Below are positions 8,313 to 14,525 of a stretch of 52,204 nt of DNA, piece after piece. Under the pieces are notes generated by a model. The model was not told where the DNA came from. It worked only from the letters and a program-made list of their open reading frames with translations, and made no database searches. The position numbers were made by a program, and so were the translations under genes. The DNA comes from Pseudoflavonifractor sp. MSJ-30 (GTDB lineage Bacteria; Bacillota; Clostridia; Oscillospirales; Oscillospiraceae): positions 1-52,204 of the forward strand of contig NZ_JAHLPU010000057.1 in NCBI RefSeq assembly GCF_018918045.1, read 5' to 3'. Every line of letters begins with the position of its first letter. The stretch's first letter is position 1.

Positions 8313-9674
8313 TTATTTTAGAATCCCGCTGATGTCTGTGTCGCCCAGGGTGCATGTCACCTGGTCTCCCGCATGGGTCAGGGTGAAGCTGCCGGTGCCG
8401 GAGGTCAGGAGATCGGAGAGGGTGAACGCGGACTGGGCCCCGTTGGTGACGAACCGGATTTCCGTAATGCCCTGGGCCTCCAACTGCCGCAGACTCCCGG
8501 TGGTGCCGCGGAGGGAGGCGGTGTCCGCCTGGACGGTCACGGTGAGTACGCTGTCCTTTTGCTGCGCCTGGTAGGGGATACTCTGGCCCTCAGGGTCGCA
8601 GACCCAGTAGGCCGCCGCCTTGCTCTCCGGCACCGTCTCGGCGGTCTCCACACCAGCGTTCCAGGAATAATCGCCCTTTTGGCCTTCGATGGTTTTGTAG
8701 GGGGTGTCCGTATTGATATTCTTACCGGGCTCGTATATCTGGATGAATCCCTCTACTGTCAAATCAGAGGTATTGGGGGAGACCTCGTTTCCATCCGTCG
8801 TAGAGGTGCCGCCGTTGCCGATAGCCGCACCTTTGTGCCAGTTTTCATTTGCCCTGCCGCCCTGTACCTTCACCTGCGCGTCACCGGAAATCGTGACATC
8901 GCTGCCGGTGCCGTTAGCTCCGCCGCCGATACCGGCACCGCCGGTGTCGCCCTGGGCCGTAACCTCGCCGCCCTCGATGGTAATGCCCTTGCCGCTGCCT
9001 ACGTAGCCGCCGCCGATACCGGCACCAGCACCGCCACCAGTGGCGGTTACCTTGCCGTCGGAGATGGTAATGTTACTGCCGCTGCCTGCTTGACCGCCGC
9101 CGATACCGGCACCAAAGTTGCCGCCGATGGCTGTTACCTCGCCGCTGGAGATTTCAATGTTGCTGCCGTTATAACTGGCGCCGCCGCCGATACCGGCACC
9201 CCCGTCGCCGCCGGTGGCCGTGAGGCTGCCATCCTTATCTTCGTCCGTAATGGTCAGGGTGCCGTTGTCCTTCTTTTCCACACCGGCGTGGGTATTGCCA
9301 CTTTGAACCGTATTGGTTCCGTCCAGCTCGATGTTTACGTTTCCTTCGCCGGAGGTCGTGATGGCCGCCCCACCTGTTGCCCCGGTGTCAATGTTGACAT
9401 TTTCCAAGGTCACGTTGGCGGTGGCGTTTTTCTCCGCTGTGATGGTGACGGTGTTGTTTGTGGCTCCGGTTTCGCTGCTTCCAGGGGCGCGGGTGCTGAT
9501 GATGGGATTGGAGTCCGGTTTACTCGTACCTCCCTGAGAAACGATCTGGCTTGTTTCCGTAGCATTGACGGTAATATCACCGTCTTCCAGATACCAGCTG
9601 TCCGCCAACACGAAGCCGGGGATGAAGGCCCCCAGCAGCACCAGGGACAGCAATCGGGTCATGATTTTTTTCAT
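8313..9674 (-). CDS. Secreted Gly-rich repeat protein
   Basis: The 453-residue product begins with a signal peptide (residues 1-24, MKKIMTRLLSLVLLGAF ending FVLA before DSWY). After a Thr/Asn-rich part come four repeats with an exact 29-residue period, each holding GAGIGGG (at 159, 188, 217 and 246) and a strand pattern such as SNITISDGKVTATGG. Such repeats fit a beta-helix or beta-solenoid. The C-terminal 170 residues are non-repetitive and include a WNAG and a YWVCDPEG segment. There is no LPxTG or membrane anchor, so it is probably released or held by non-covalent contacts. An upstream in-frame extension is rejected because AAGGAGG precedes the ATG at 9674. The function is unknown; surface binding is a guess. 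Confidence 0.75.
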   Translation of the reverse strand: MKKIMTRLLSLVLLGAFIPGFVLADSWYLEDGDITVNATETSQIVSQGGTSKPDSNPIISTRAPGSSETGATNNTVTITAEKNATANVTLENVNIDTGATGGAAITTSGEGNVNIELDGTNTVQSGNTHAGVEKKDNGTLTITDEDKDGSLTATGGDGGAGIGGGASYNGSNIEISSGEVTAIGGNFGAGIGGGQAGSGSNITISDGKVTATGGGAGAGIGGGYVGSGKGITIEGGEVTAQGDTGGAGIGGGANGTGSDVTISGDAQVKVQGGRANENWHKGAAIGNGGTSTTDGNEVSPNTSDLTVEGFIQIYEPGKNINTDTPYKTIEGQKGDYSWNAGVETAETVPESKAAAYWVCDPEGQSIPYQAQQKDSVLTVTVQADTASLRGTTGSLRQLEAQGITEIRFVTNGAQSAFTLSDLLTSGTGSFTLTHAGDQVTCTLGDTDISGILK

Positions 9675-9720
9675 AGAGAATTCCTCCTTCGGTCGGGAAA
9701 GGGGTGGCTCGTATACCATT

Positions 9721-9749
9721 ATTATAGAAAAAAAGAAACCGGATTGCAA
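9721..9749 (-). promoter_or_regulatory. Promoter of the secreted repeat protein gene
   Basis: On the minus strand TTGCAA (9744-9749) and TATAAT (9721-9726) are 17 bases apart. Transcription would start near 9713 and give a leader of about 40 bases. Confidence 0.75.
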
Positions 9750-9998
9750 GAAAAACTGAAATTTTGGAAATCTATACAAATACGGAATGTCCATTTTATG
9801 CAATTCATCAAATACGCAAACAGCTGTTTTCAGCGCAGCGGTTTGATGCAGTTATCACATAGCATTCAGAACTCTCCAAGGGTATGATTAACATGTGGCA
9901 TATATACCCTGTGCGGTCGAAGGGTATACGGTGCAACGGCCTCCATTGTGGTGCTATTCGGGTGAGACGGCCCGGAAGGGGGCCTGTATGGCAACAAA
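9750..9998. other. Intergenic stretch with conserved-looking hairpins
   Basis: No reading frame is convincing. Two stem structures stand out: ATACCCT...AGGGTAT (about 9915-9938) and GGCCC-GGAAG-GGGCC (about 9969-9984). Their function is unknown. The part between 9750 and 9890 is AT-rich and holds nothing I can name. Confidence 0.35.
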
Positions 9999-10000
9999 AA

Positions 10001-10036
10001 ACAGCCGCTAAAACTCTTTCGAGACTTAGCGGCTGT
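10001..10036. terminator. Bidirectional terminator after rpsR
   Basis: ACAGCCGCTAA pairs with TTAGCGGCTGT. On the minus strand the stem is followed by TTTTTTGTTG, which fits the end of the rpsF-ssb-rpsR transcript; on the plus strand TTCTTTTA follows. Confidence 0.85.
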
Positions 10037-10049
10037 TCTTTTATCGTGA

Positions 10050-10286
10050 TTAGTCGGTGACGTAGGGCAGCAGGGCGATCTGACGGGCGCGCTTGATGGC
10101 GGTGGTCAGGTCACGCTGATGGGCTGCGCAGGTACCGGTGGTACGGCGGGGCAGGATCTTGCCGCGCTCGGACAGGTAACGGCGGAGCTTAGCGGTGTCC
10201 TTGTAGTCAATGCTGGTCACCTTATCCACGCAGAAAGCGCAGACCTTTCTACGCTTGCGGGGACGCATACGCTGTTCGTTAGCCAT
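10050..10286 (-). CDS. rpsR: 30S ribosomal protein S18
   Basis: This 78-residue basic protein is bacterial S18 of the small ribosomal subunit, where it binds with S6 on the platform. The family sequence is obvious: [10 protein letters not shown] near the start, [26 protein letters not shown], and [21 protein letters not shown] CxxC at Cys16/Cys19 with a later Cys in GTCAAHQR suggests the zinc-binding (C+) version. GAAGGAGG precedes the ATG at 10286. It is the last gene of the rpsF-ssb-rpsR operon, as in most Firmicutes. Confidence 0.98.
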   Translation of the reverse strand: MANEQRMRPRKRRKVCAFCVDKVTSIDYKDTAKLRRYLSERGKILPRRTTGTCAAHQRDLTTAIKRARQIALLPYVTD

Positions 10287-10325
10287 GGATATAACCTCCT
10301 TCGTAAGTCTGATAGAAAAGATTCT

Positions 10326-10835
10326 TTAGAAGGGCAGCTGAGCGTCGTCATCCTCCAGCATCGCAAAATCGGATGCGGGGCCACTGGCGGGCGCGCTATA
10401 GCCGCCGCCGTAATTGCCGGAATTCGCGGGCGCGGAATATCCGCCGCCAAAATTGCCGGAGGGGGCAGAGCTGTAGCTATTGCTGTAGCTTCCGGAATTG
10501 GAAGCATCGTCCCGCTTGCTGGAGCCGAAGTAGACATTGTCCGCTACGATTTCAGCGGTGCGGCGCTTGTTGCCGTCCTTGTCGGTCCAGCTGCGCATTT
10601 GCAGCCGGCCGGACACCACCGCCATGCTGCCCTTCTGGAAGTACTTGGAGACAAACTCTCCGGTACTACGCCAGGCGACACAGTCGATGAAGTCGGTTTC
10701 CCGTTCGCCGCTTTCCTTGTTGGGGAAATCACGGTCAACAGCCACAGAGAAGCTGGTGACAGCGATGCCGGAACCGGTCCGGCGCAGCTCGGGATCACGG
10801 GTCAGGCGACCCATGACGACAATGTGGTTGAGCAT
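10326..10835 (-). CDS. ssb: Single-stranded DNA-binding protein SSB
   Basis: The 169-residue protein has the OB-fold of SSB at residues 1-105 (MLNHIVVMGRLTRDPELRRT, FDFIDCVAW-type strand as ETDFIDCVAWRSTGE, GRLQMRSWTDKDG), a flexible Gly/Ser/Tyr-rich linker with repeated GGGYSAP units, and the acidic tip DDDAQLPF that recruits replication and repair partners. It coats single-stranded DNA during replication, recombination and repair. It starts 4 bases after the rpsF stop codon and is therefore co-translated with the ribosomal proteins on either side. Confidence 0.98.
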   Translation of the reverse strand: MLNHIVVMGRLTRDPELRRTGSGIAVTSFSVAVDRDFPNKESGERETDFIDCVAWRSTGEFVSKYFQKGSMAVVSGRLQMRSWTDKDGNKRRTAEIVADNVYFGSSKRDDASNSGSYSNSYSSAPSGNFGGGYSAPANSGNYGGGYSAPASGPASDFAMLEDDDAQLPF

Positions 10836-10839
10836 AAAA

Positions 10840-11136
10840 TTACTCCTCCACCGCAGTGGTCAGGCAGCGCAGAATGCCGTCGGTGATCTTCAGCACACGC
10901 TCCAGCTCCGCGGGGAACTCGGGCTTGGACTCGAAGTTCATCAGAACGTAGTAGCCTTCTGCCAGATCGTTGATGGGATACGCCAGACGACGCTTGCCCC
11001 ACTCATCAATGCTGGACAGAGTACCCTCCGCCTCCACCATTGCCTTGAACTTTTCTACCAGAGCAGCGATGCCCTCTTCGCCCTGAGCGGGGTCGATGAT
11101 GTAGAGCACCTCATACTTGCCGGTGATCTTAGCCAT
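10840..11136 (-). CDS. rpsF: 30S ribosomal protein S6
   Basis: The 98-residue protein is S6, which binds 16S rRNA together with S18. Recognisable parts are KYEVLYIIDPAQGEEGIAALVEKF, the LSSIDEWGKRRLAYPINDLAEGYYVLMNF core and the LERVLKITDGILRCL end. The true start at 11136 follows AAAAGGAGGTGCAATCAAC; the longer in-frame opening at 11187 has no ribosome binding site. It heads the rpsF-ssb-rpsR operon. Confidence 0.98.
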   Translation of the reverse strand: MAKITGKYEVLYIIDPAQGEEGIAALVEKFKAMVEAEGTLSSIDEWGKRRLAYPINDLAEGYYVLMNFESKPEFPAELERVLKITDGILRCLTTAVEE

Positions 11137-11207
11137 GTTGATTGCACCTCCTTTTGGACTTTTGGCCCCCAACGCCGTTGGGAGCAAGGATTGTCTGCAC
11201 TCGCAGA
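11137..11207 (-). promoter_or_regulatory. rpsF leader, possible S6:S18 autoregulatory site
   Basis: The mRNA leader forms two hairpins: GTCTGC-GAGT-GCAGAC right after the start of transcription and CCCAAC-GGC-GTTGGG just before the ribosome binding site. In many bacteria the S6:S18 complex represses its own operon by binding a structured rpsF leader containing a CCG element. The position fits; the exact consensus cannot be confirmed by eye. Confidence 0.35.
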
Positions 11208-11214
11208 CCGGATT

Positions 11215-11243
11215 ATTTTACAGGAAATTCTATAAAATGTCAA
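11215..11243 (-). promoter_or_regulatory. Promoter of rpsF-ssb-rpsR
   Basis: On the minus strand a perfect TTGACA (11238-11243) and TAAAAT (11215-11220) are 17 bases apart. The strength fits a ribosomal protein operon. Confidence 0.85.
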
Positions 11244-11261
11244 GGACTTTTCCAAAAAAAG

Positions 11262-11420
11262 ATTTGACCCCCAGCCCTTTCTTCCCGGCTGGGGGTCAAA
11301 TCTGTTCGCTGTCAATTTGCAGTTTCACTTGTAACCTCCCTTTCTGTTGAGTGGTTCTTCTTACTTCATTGGAATCACTCCTTGTGTCTATATAATAGCA
11401 GCAGAACATCCTTTTTGCAA
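11262..11420 (-). other. Candidate small transcript with a 10-codon ORF and its own promoter and terminator
   Basis: On the minus strand TTGCAA (11415-11420) and TATTAT (11392-11397) have a 17-base spacer. The predicted RNA carries AAGGAGTGATTCC before an ATG-AAG-TAA at 11361-11369, then GGGAGG before a GTG at 11326-11328 that opens a 10-codon frame, KLQIDSEQI after the initiator, ending in TGA at 11296-11298. The stop codon lies at the mouth of a perfect 14-base-pair hairpin (11263-11276 with 11287-11300) followed by TCTTTTTTT. The unit is about 125 nucleotides and ends just before the rpsF promoter. It could be a small RNA, a leader peptide attenuator or a relic. No known family is recognised. 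Confidence 0.4.
11263..11300 (-). terminator. Strong terminator between the micro-ORF and the rpsF promoter
   Basis: TTTGACCCCCAGCC and GGCTGGGGGTCAAA form a perfect 14-base-pair stem. The T-run lies on the minus-strand side (TCTTTTTTT), so it stops transcription arriving from the hup side rather than the rpsF operon itself. Confidence 0.85.
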
Positions 11421-11546
11421 GTCCGCAAAAGCAACAAGAAATCCGCCTCAAATTCGTAGGCTATTACCCATGGATTTCGGCCTGCTTGTGCAGTATAATA
11501 AAAATGTTGGGGTGAAAACGGCCCTGATTTTTTTCGAAAAAAAGAC

Positions 11547-11576
11547 TTGTTCTACTTGCATTTTCTTAAGTATTAT
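11547..11576 (+). promoter_or_regulatory. Probable promoter of hup-rqcP
   Basis: TTGTTC (11547-11552) and TATTAT (11571-11576) are 18 bases apart, 48 bases before the HU start codon. An A/T-rich tract just upstream could act as an UP element. Confidence 0.55.
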
Positions 11577-11623
11577 GTTAATCTATGAAAAGACACCAAC
11601 ACAAAGAGAGGACTCGCTTTTTT

Positions 11624-11899
11624 ATGAATAAACCAGAATTTATCGCCGCCGTCTCCGACAAGGCGGGGCTTTCCCGGAAGGACACGGAACGGGTCATCAA
11701 TGCCGCTCTGGACACCATTACCGCTGCCCTGGTTAAGGGGGACAAGGTTGCTTTCAGCGGCTTCGGCATTTTTGAATCCAAGCTGCGCAAGGCCCGCATG
11801 GGCCGGGATCCCCACACCAAGGAGCCCATGCAGATCCCCGAGACCCACGTGCCCACCTTCAAGCCCAGCAAGGTTCTGAAGGACACCGTTGCCAAGTAA
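11624..11899 (+). CDS. hup: HU family DNA-binding protein
   Basis: The 91-residue protein is HU, the small dimeric nucleoid protein that bends DNA. The typical run is present: MNKPEFIAAVSDKAGLSRKDTERVINAAL, then VAFSGFGIFESKLRKARMGRDPHT with the beta-arm that reaches into the minor groove, and the conserved PTFKPSKVLKDTV end. The start at 11624 is chosen because the family begins MNK and a GAGAGG lies at 11606-11611; the longer in-frame opening at 11585 lacks support. rqcP follows 5 bases after the stop, an arrangement conserved in Firmicutes (hup-yabO). Confidence 0.97.
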   Translation: MNKPEFIAAVSDKAGLSRKDTERVINAALDTITAALVKGDKVAFSGFGIFESKLRKARMGRDPHTKEPMQIPETHVPTFKPSKVLKDTVAK

Positions 11900-11904
11900 C
11901 GCCC

Positions 11905-12144
11905 ATGAGACTGGACAAGTATTTGAAGGTCTCCCGGCTGATCAAGCGCCGGACTGTGGCCAATGAGGCCTGCGACAATGGCCGCATCAGCGTCAACGGC
12001 CGGGTGGTCAAAGCCAGCTACGATGTCAAGGTCGGCGACCGGCTGGAGATTGCCCTGGGCAACCGCACATTGGCAGTTGAGGTTTTGCAGGTAGCCGAAA
12101 CCGTCAAAAAAGACGATGCCTGCGCCATGTACAAAGAGGTCTAA
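11905..12144 (+). CDS. rqcP: RqcP, S4-domain factor of ribosome-associated quality control
   Basis: The 79-residue protein is a single S4 RNA-binding domain: MRLDKYLKVSRLIKRRTVANEACDNG-type helix pair, then ISVNGRVVKASYDVKVGDRLEI and a final strand. It matches the Hsp15-like protein long called YabO and now RqcP, which binds 50S subunits carrying stalled peptidyl-tRNA and helps RqcH add alanine tails. It is directly downstream of hup, the standard Firmicutes location, and reads MRLDKYLK from the first codon. No yabP or yabQ follows here. Confidence 0.92.
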   Translation: MRLDKYLKVSRLIKRRTVANEACDNGRISVNGRVVKASYDVKVGDRLEIALGNRTLAVEVLQVAETVKKDDACAMYKEV

Positions 12145-12145
12145 A

Positions 12146-12177
12146 AAATCCCGGAGAAGCTGTTTTCTCCGGGATTT
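12146..12177. terminator. Bidirectional terminator between rqcP and the ECF gene
   Basis: AAATCCCGGAGAA pairs with TTCTCCGGGATTT around a 6-base loop. A T-run follows on both strands (TTTTCT on plus, TTTTTTAG on minus), so it serves both converging genes. Confidence 0.9.
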
Positions 12178-12196
12178 TCTATATTTAAGAGCTAGA

Positions 12197-13264
12197 TTAC
12201 TTCATGGAGTAGGACAGGACCTCGTCCGTTTTGGTATTGAGAACGATGGTGGCCGTGCCAACCTTTTCCATTACGCCGTCCTCTGCCACGGCCTTTGCCT
12301 TGGACTTGGACATGCCGCGGATGGTCTCCAGATCCTTGTCGTACCCGGAAAGGGCCTCCTCGTTGACGGTATAGACGGCCACGGTGTAGGTGATCTCATC
12401 GGTCAGGAACTTCTTGTAGGCGCTTTCAATGGTGGTGACGGTGGCGTCCGGGTCAATATCGGCGTTCTCCTGAGACAGCACCTCCGTCATGTGGGTGTTT
12501 TTTTCGTAGCGCTCCTCAGCGGTATAGCTGGCGGAGAGAGAAGTGTTGGTATAGTAGTACTTCAGATAGCCGAAGACGCAGCCCACGCCGACCACAAACA
12601 GCATGACCAGCGTAACGACCTGCTTCTTGCTGAATTTCAGGGCGTCCTTGGCGTGGCCCACACTGTAGGTCAGTCCCAGACGGTTGGTAATGGGCAGCAT
12701 AACGCCCAGAAACAGGGTCAGCAGCACGGACTCAATGGGGAACATCAGTACATTTTTAATCATCCCCGGAACGGCCATGGTGAAGGTGTACTGCTTGCCG
12801 TTCATATAGAGGGCGTAGTACCACATCATAATGGGGGTCTGCAGCAGCACATTGATAAAGAGGTTGATGGAGAACCGGCTGAGCATGACCCGGGTGGTGG
12901 TGACTTTTGCCCGGTACAGGAACAGGGCGAAGACCACGGAGCCGCCGATCTCCGTCAGAATAAAGGGCGGGAAGTACACGCCGTCCGGCCGGATGATGTA
13001 GCCGAGTACGTCCGTAACGGCGGCACACAGAGCGGCAAACACGGGACCAAAAACCATAGCGCCAAGGGCATTGACGAAATAGGCGGCATTAATCCGCAGG
13101 AATGGGGTAATGGGAATGGAAACCTGCTTCATGACCAGCCGCAGAGCGATCATCAGGGCGGCGAACACCAACATGTGGATGTCCTTCAGTTCGGCGACGG
13201 CATCGTGCCAATAGGCTTTGGAGAAGGGATGGGGATAGAGCGTGGTGGATTTCTGTGTTGACAT
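12197..13264 (-). CDS. folT: FolT-like ECF transporter S component with a C-terminal extension
   Basis: Residues about 25-215 form the membrane-embedded substrate-capture subunit of an energy-coupling factor (ECF) transporter, folate family: LVFAALMIALRLVMKQVSIPI, INAAYFVNALGAMVFGPVFAALCAAVTD and YYALYMNGKQYTFTMAVPG are characteristic. The THF riboswitch in front of it supports folate as the substrate. FolT proteins are usually 170-200 residues, but this one has 355: after the core there is another membrane helix (VVTLVMLFVVGVGCVFG) and about 125 residues of mixed charged sequence, probably outside the cell. AAAAAGGAGG supports the ATG at 13264. The shared EcfAAT energising module is not in the window. 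Folate binding is inference from family and riboswitch. Confidence 0.85.
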   Translation of the reverse strand: MSTQKSTTLYPHPFSKAYWHDAVAELKDIHMLVFAALMIALRLVMKQVSIPITPFLRINAAYFVNALGAMVFGPVFAALCAAVTDVLGYIIRPDGVYFPPFILTEIGGSVVFALFLYRAKVTTTRVMLSRFSINLFINVLLQTPIMMWYYALYMNGKQYTFTMAVPGMIKNVLMFPIESVLLTLFLGVMLPITNRLGLTYSVGHAKDALKFSKKQVVTLVMLFVVGVGCVFGYLKYYYTNTSLSASYTAEERYEKNTHMTEVLSQENADIDPDATVTTIESAYKKFLTDEITYTVAVYTVNEEALSGYDKDLETIRGMSKSKAKAVAEDGVMEKVGTATIVLNTKTDEVLSYSMK

Positions 13265-13315
13265 AAAAATAGCCTCCTTTTTGTAGGAGCGGCCGGAATG
13301 AGCCCAACGGATCGG

Positions 13316-13352
13316 CAAAGAAAAACCCCCAACGGACACACTGCCGCCGGGG
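13316..13352 (-). terminator. Riboswitch-controlled terminator before folT
   Basis: On the minus strand CCCCGGCGG and CCGTTGGGG make a 9-base-pair stem (two wobble pairs), followed by GTTTTTCTTT. It lies between the THF aptamer and the folT ribosome binding site, so ligand binding probably favours it and turns the gene off. A second hairpin upstream (CGGGC-TGTGG-GCCCG-like, near 13390-13410) may act as the alternative fold. Confidence 0.8.
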
Positions 13353-13454
13353 AGTCATACATATAATTGCCGAGTTACCCGTGAGGAAGCCGGGCCACAG
13401 CCCGAAGCCGCTCAACCGAGTATCGTTGCTACATAAAGGAGGAGATCCTCTTCT

Positions 13455-13558
13455 ATGGCGCAGCGGGTGCGAAGATCCTATCGCGGGCGGAACGCCCTTC
13501 GTCTGTCACACAACTCCCCATTTTGACAGCACTTCACGCAGGAACCTCTACTCTGTTC
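13455..13558 (-). promoter_or_regulatory. Tetrahydrofolate (THF) riboswitch
   Basis: Read on the minus strand, the RNA follows the THF riboswitch consensus closely in order: CAGAGTAGA, GCGTGAAGTG, AATGGGGAGTTGT, GACGAAGGGC with its short hairpin, a CCGCCCGCG strand, and a closing GGATCTTCGCACCCGCTG. The layout matches the known folT riboswitches of Clostridia such as Eubacterium siraeum. It begins right at the predicted transcription start and is followed by an intrinsic terminator, so it controls folT by attenuation. This is recognition by eye; a covariance search would settle it. Confidence 0.85.
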
Positions 13559-13565
13559 GCCTCAC

Positions 13566-13594
13566 ACTATACACCATATCGATACAAAAGTAAA
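13566..13594 (-). promoter_or_regulatory. Promoter of the THF riboswitch / folT transcript
   Basis: TTTACT (13589-13594) and TATAGT (13566-13571) on the minus strand are 17 bases apart, placing transcription start at about 13559, at the 5' edge of the riboswitch. Confidence 0.65.
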
Positions 13595-13702
13595 GATATA
13601 TTTTCGCATTTTTGGAAAAATCTGGACCGGGACTGGGTTTCCCTAGTTTTCCGCTTTGCGGGGCTGTATGATGGACCTATCTTGTACCGGGGAGGAAGGG
13701 CA

Positions 13703-14485
13703 ATGCAGTGCCAGAAGCTGAAGACCTATATGGAGACGGGGCGGGTGATCTTTCTGAGTGTAAAGGCCATCCGGCCCAATCCGGCCCAGCCCAGAAGGGT
13801 ATTTGCCCAGGAGGCGCTGACGGAGCTGGCGGATTCCATCCGGCTCCATGGGGTGCTGCAGCCGCTGAGCGTGCGCCGGGTTCAGGGCGGCTATGAGCTG
13901 ATCGCGGGGGAGCGGCGGCTGCGGGCGGCGCAGCTGGCGGGGCTTTCCGAGGTGCCCTGCCTTGTGATGCAGATGGATGACCGGGAGTCGGGAATCGCGG
14001 CTATGATCGAGAATCTGCAGCGGCAGGATCTGGATTTTGTGGAGGAGGCCATGGGTATTTCCGCCCTGATGCGATCTCAGGGGTTGAGCCAGGAGCAGAC
14101 AGCCAGGCTTCTGGGCAAGAGCCAGAGCAGCGTCGCCAACAAGCTGCGGCTGCTGCGCCATGGGGAAACGGTGCTGAATGCCCTGCGGGAGGCGGGCTTG
14201 ACGGAACGCCATGCCCGGGCTCTGCTGAAGCTGCCCGGAGAGCCGGAGAAGCTGGCGGCAATCGAGGTTATCCGCAAACAGGGCCTCAGCGTGGCGGCGG
14301 CGGAAAAGTACATTGAAAGCCTTTTAAAGCCTTCCCGGACGAGACCCCGGCAGGCGTCCGTCAGCAGCTTTCTCAACAACCTGACCGATTCTCTGGCGAA
14401 GATCCAGAGCACGGGCGTCAAAGCGGTCTCCGAACGCAGAGAAACCGAAAGCCAGATTGTGGTGACGATCACAATACCGAAATAA
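13703..14485 (+). CDS. ParB/Spo0J/Noc family DNA-binding protein
   Basis: The 260-residue protein has the ParB N-terminal CTPase domain: PNPAQPRRVF, LTELADSIRLHGVLQPLSVR, and the CTP-binding GERRLRAA at residues 69-76. A helix-turn-helix follows (LGKSQSSVANKLRLLR) that reads parS-like or Noc sites, then a C-terminal part rich in basic residues. It lacks a ParA (Soj) gene next to it, so it could be the nucleoid occlusion protein Noc or an orphan ParB; nothing in the sequence separates them with certainty. GGGGAGGAAGGG precedes the ATG at 13703; the longer opening at 13523 is rejected. Its position near rpsF-ssb-rpsR, which is origin-proximal in many Firmicutes, fits a chromosome-segregation role. 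Confidence 0.88.
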   Translation: MQCQKLKTYMETGRVIFLSVKAIRPNPAQPRRVFAQEALTELADSIRLHGVLQPLSVRRVQGGYELIAGERRLRAAQLAGLSEVPCLVMQMDDRESGIAAMIENLQRQDLDFVEEAMGISALMRSQGLSQEQTARLLGKSQSSVANKLRLLRHGETVLNALREAGLTERHARALLKLPGEPEKLAAIEVIRKQGLSVAAAEKYIESLLKPSRTRPRQASVSSFLNNLTDSLAKIQSTGVKAVSERRETESQIVVTITIPK

Positions 14486-14490
14486 ACGAG

Positions 14491-14517
14491 CCCCCGCCGG
14501 AATAATTCCGGCGGGGT
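14491..14517. terminator. Shared terminator between parB-like gene and nup operon
   Basis: CCCCGCCGGAAT and ATTCCGGCGGGG form a perfect stem around a single-base-scale loop between two converging genes. Only a weak T-rich tail follows on either strand. Confidence 0.7.
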
Positions 14518-14525
14518 GAATGCGT

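Noticed and set aside
8740..9230. Regular repeats that might be a CRISPR array
   Set aside because: They are codon-frame repeats of 87 bases in a secreted protein and vary in the way coding repeats do; no spacer structure and no cas genes.
8373..9887. Long open frame on the plus strand opposite the secreted repeat protein
   Set aside because: It is the antisense shadow of a Gly-rich, GC-rich gene, has no ribosome binding site and codes for low-complexity Ala/Gly/Asp runs.
9890..10000. Possible small SRP RNA because of CCCGGAAGGGGGCC
   Set aside because: The rest of the conserved SRP core (GGTCAGG...GCAGCC) is absent; the motif is a simple GC hairpin.
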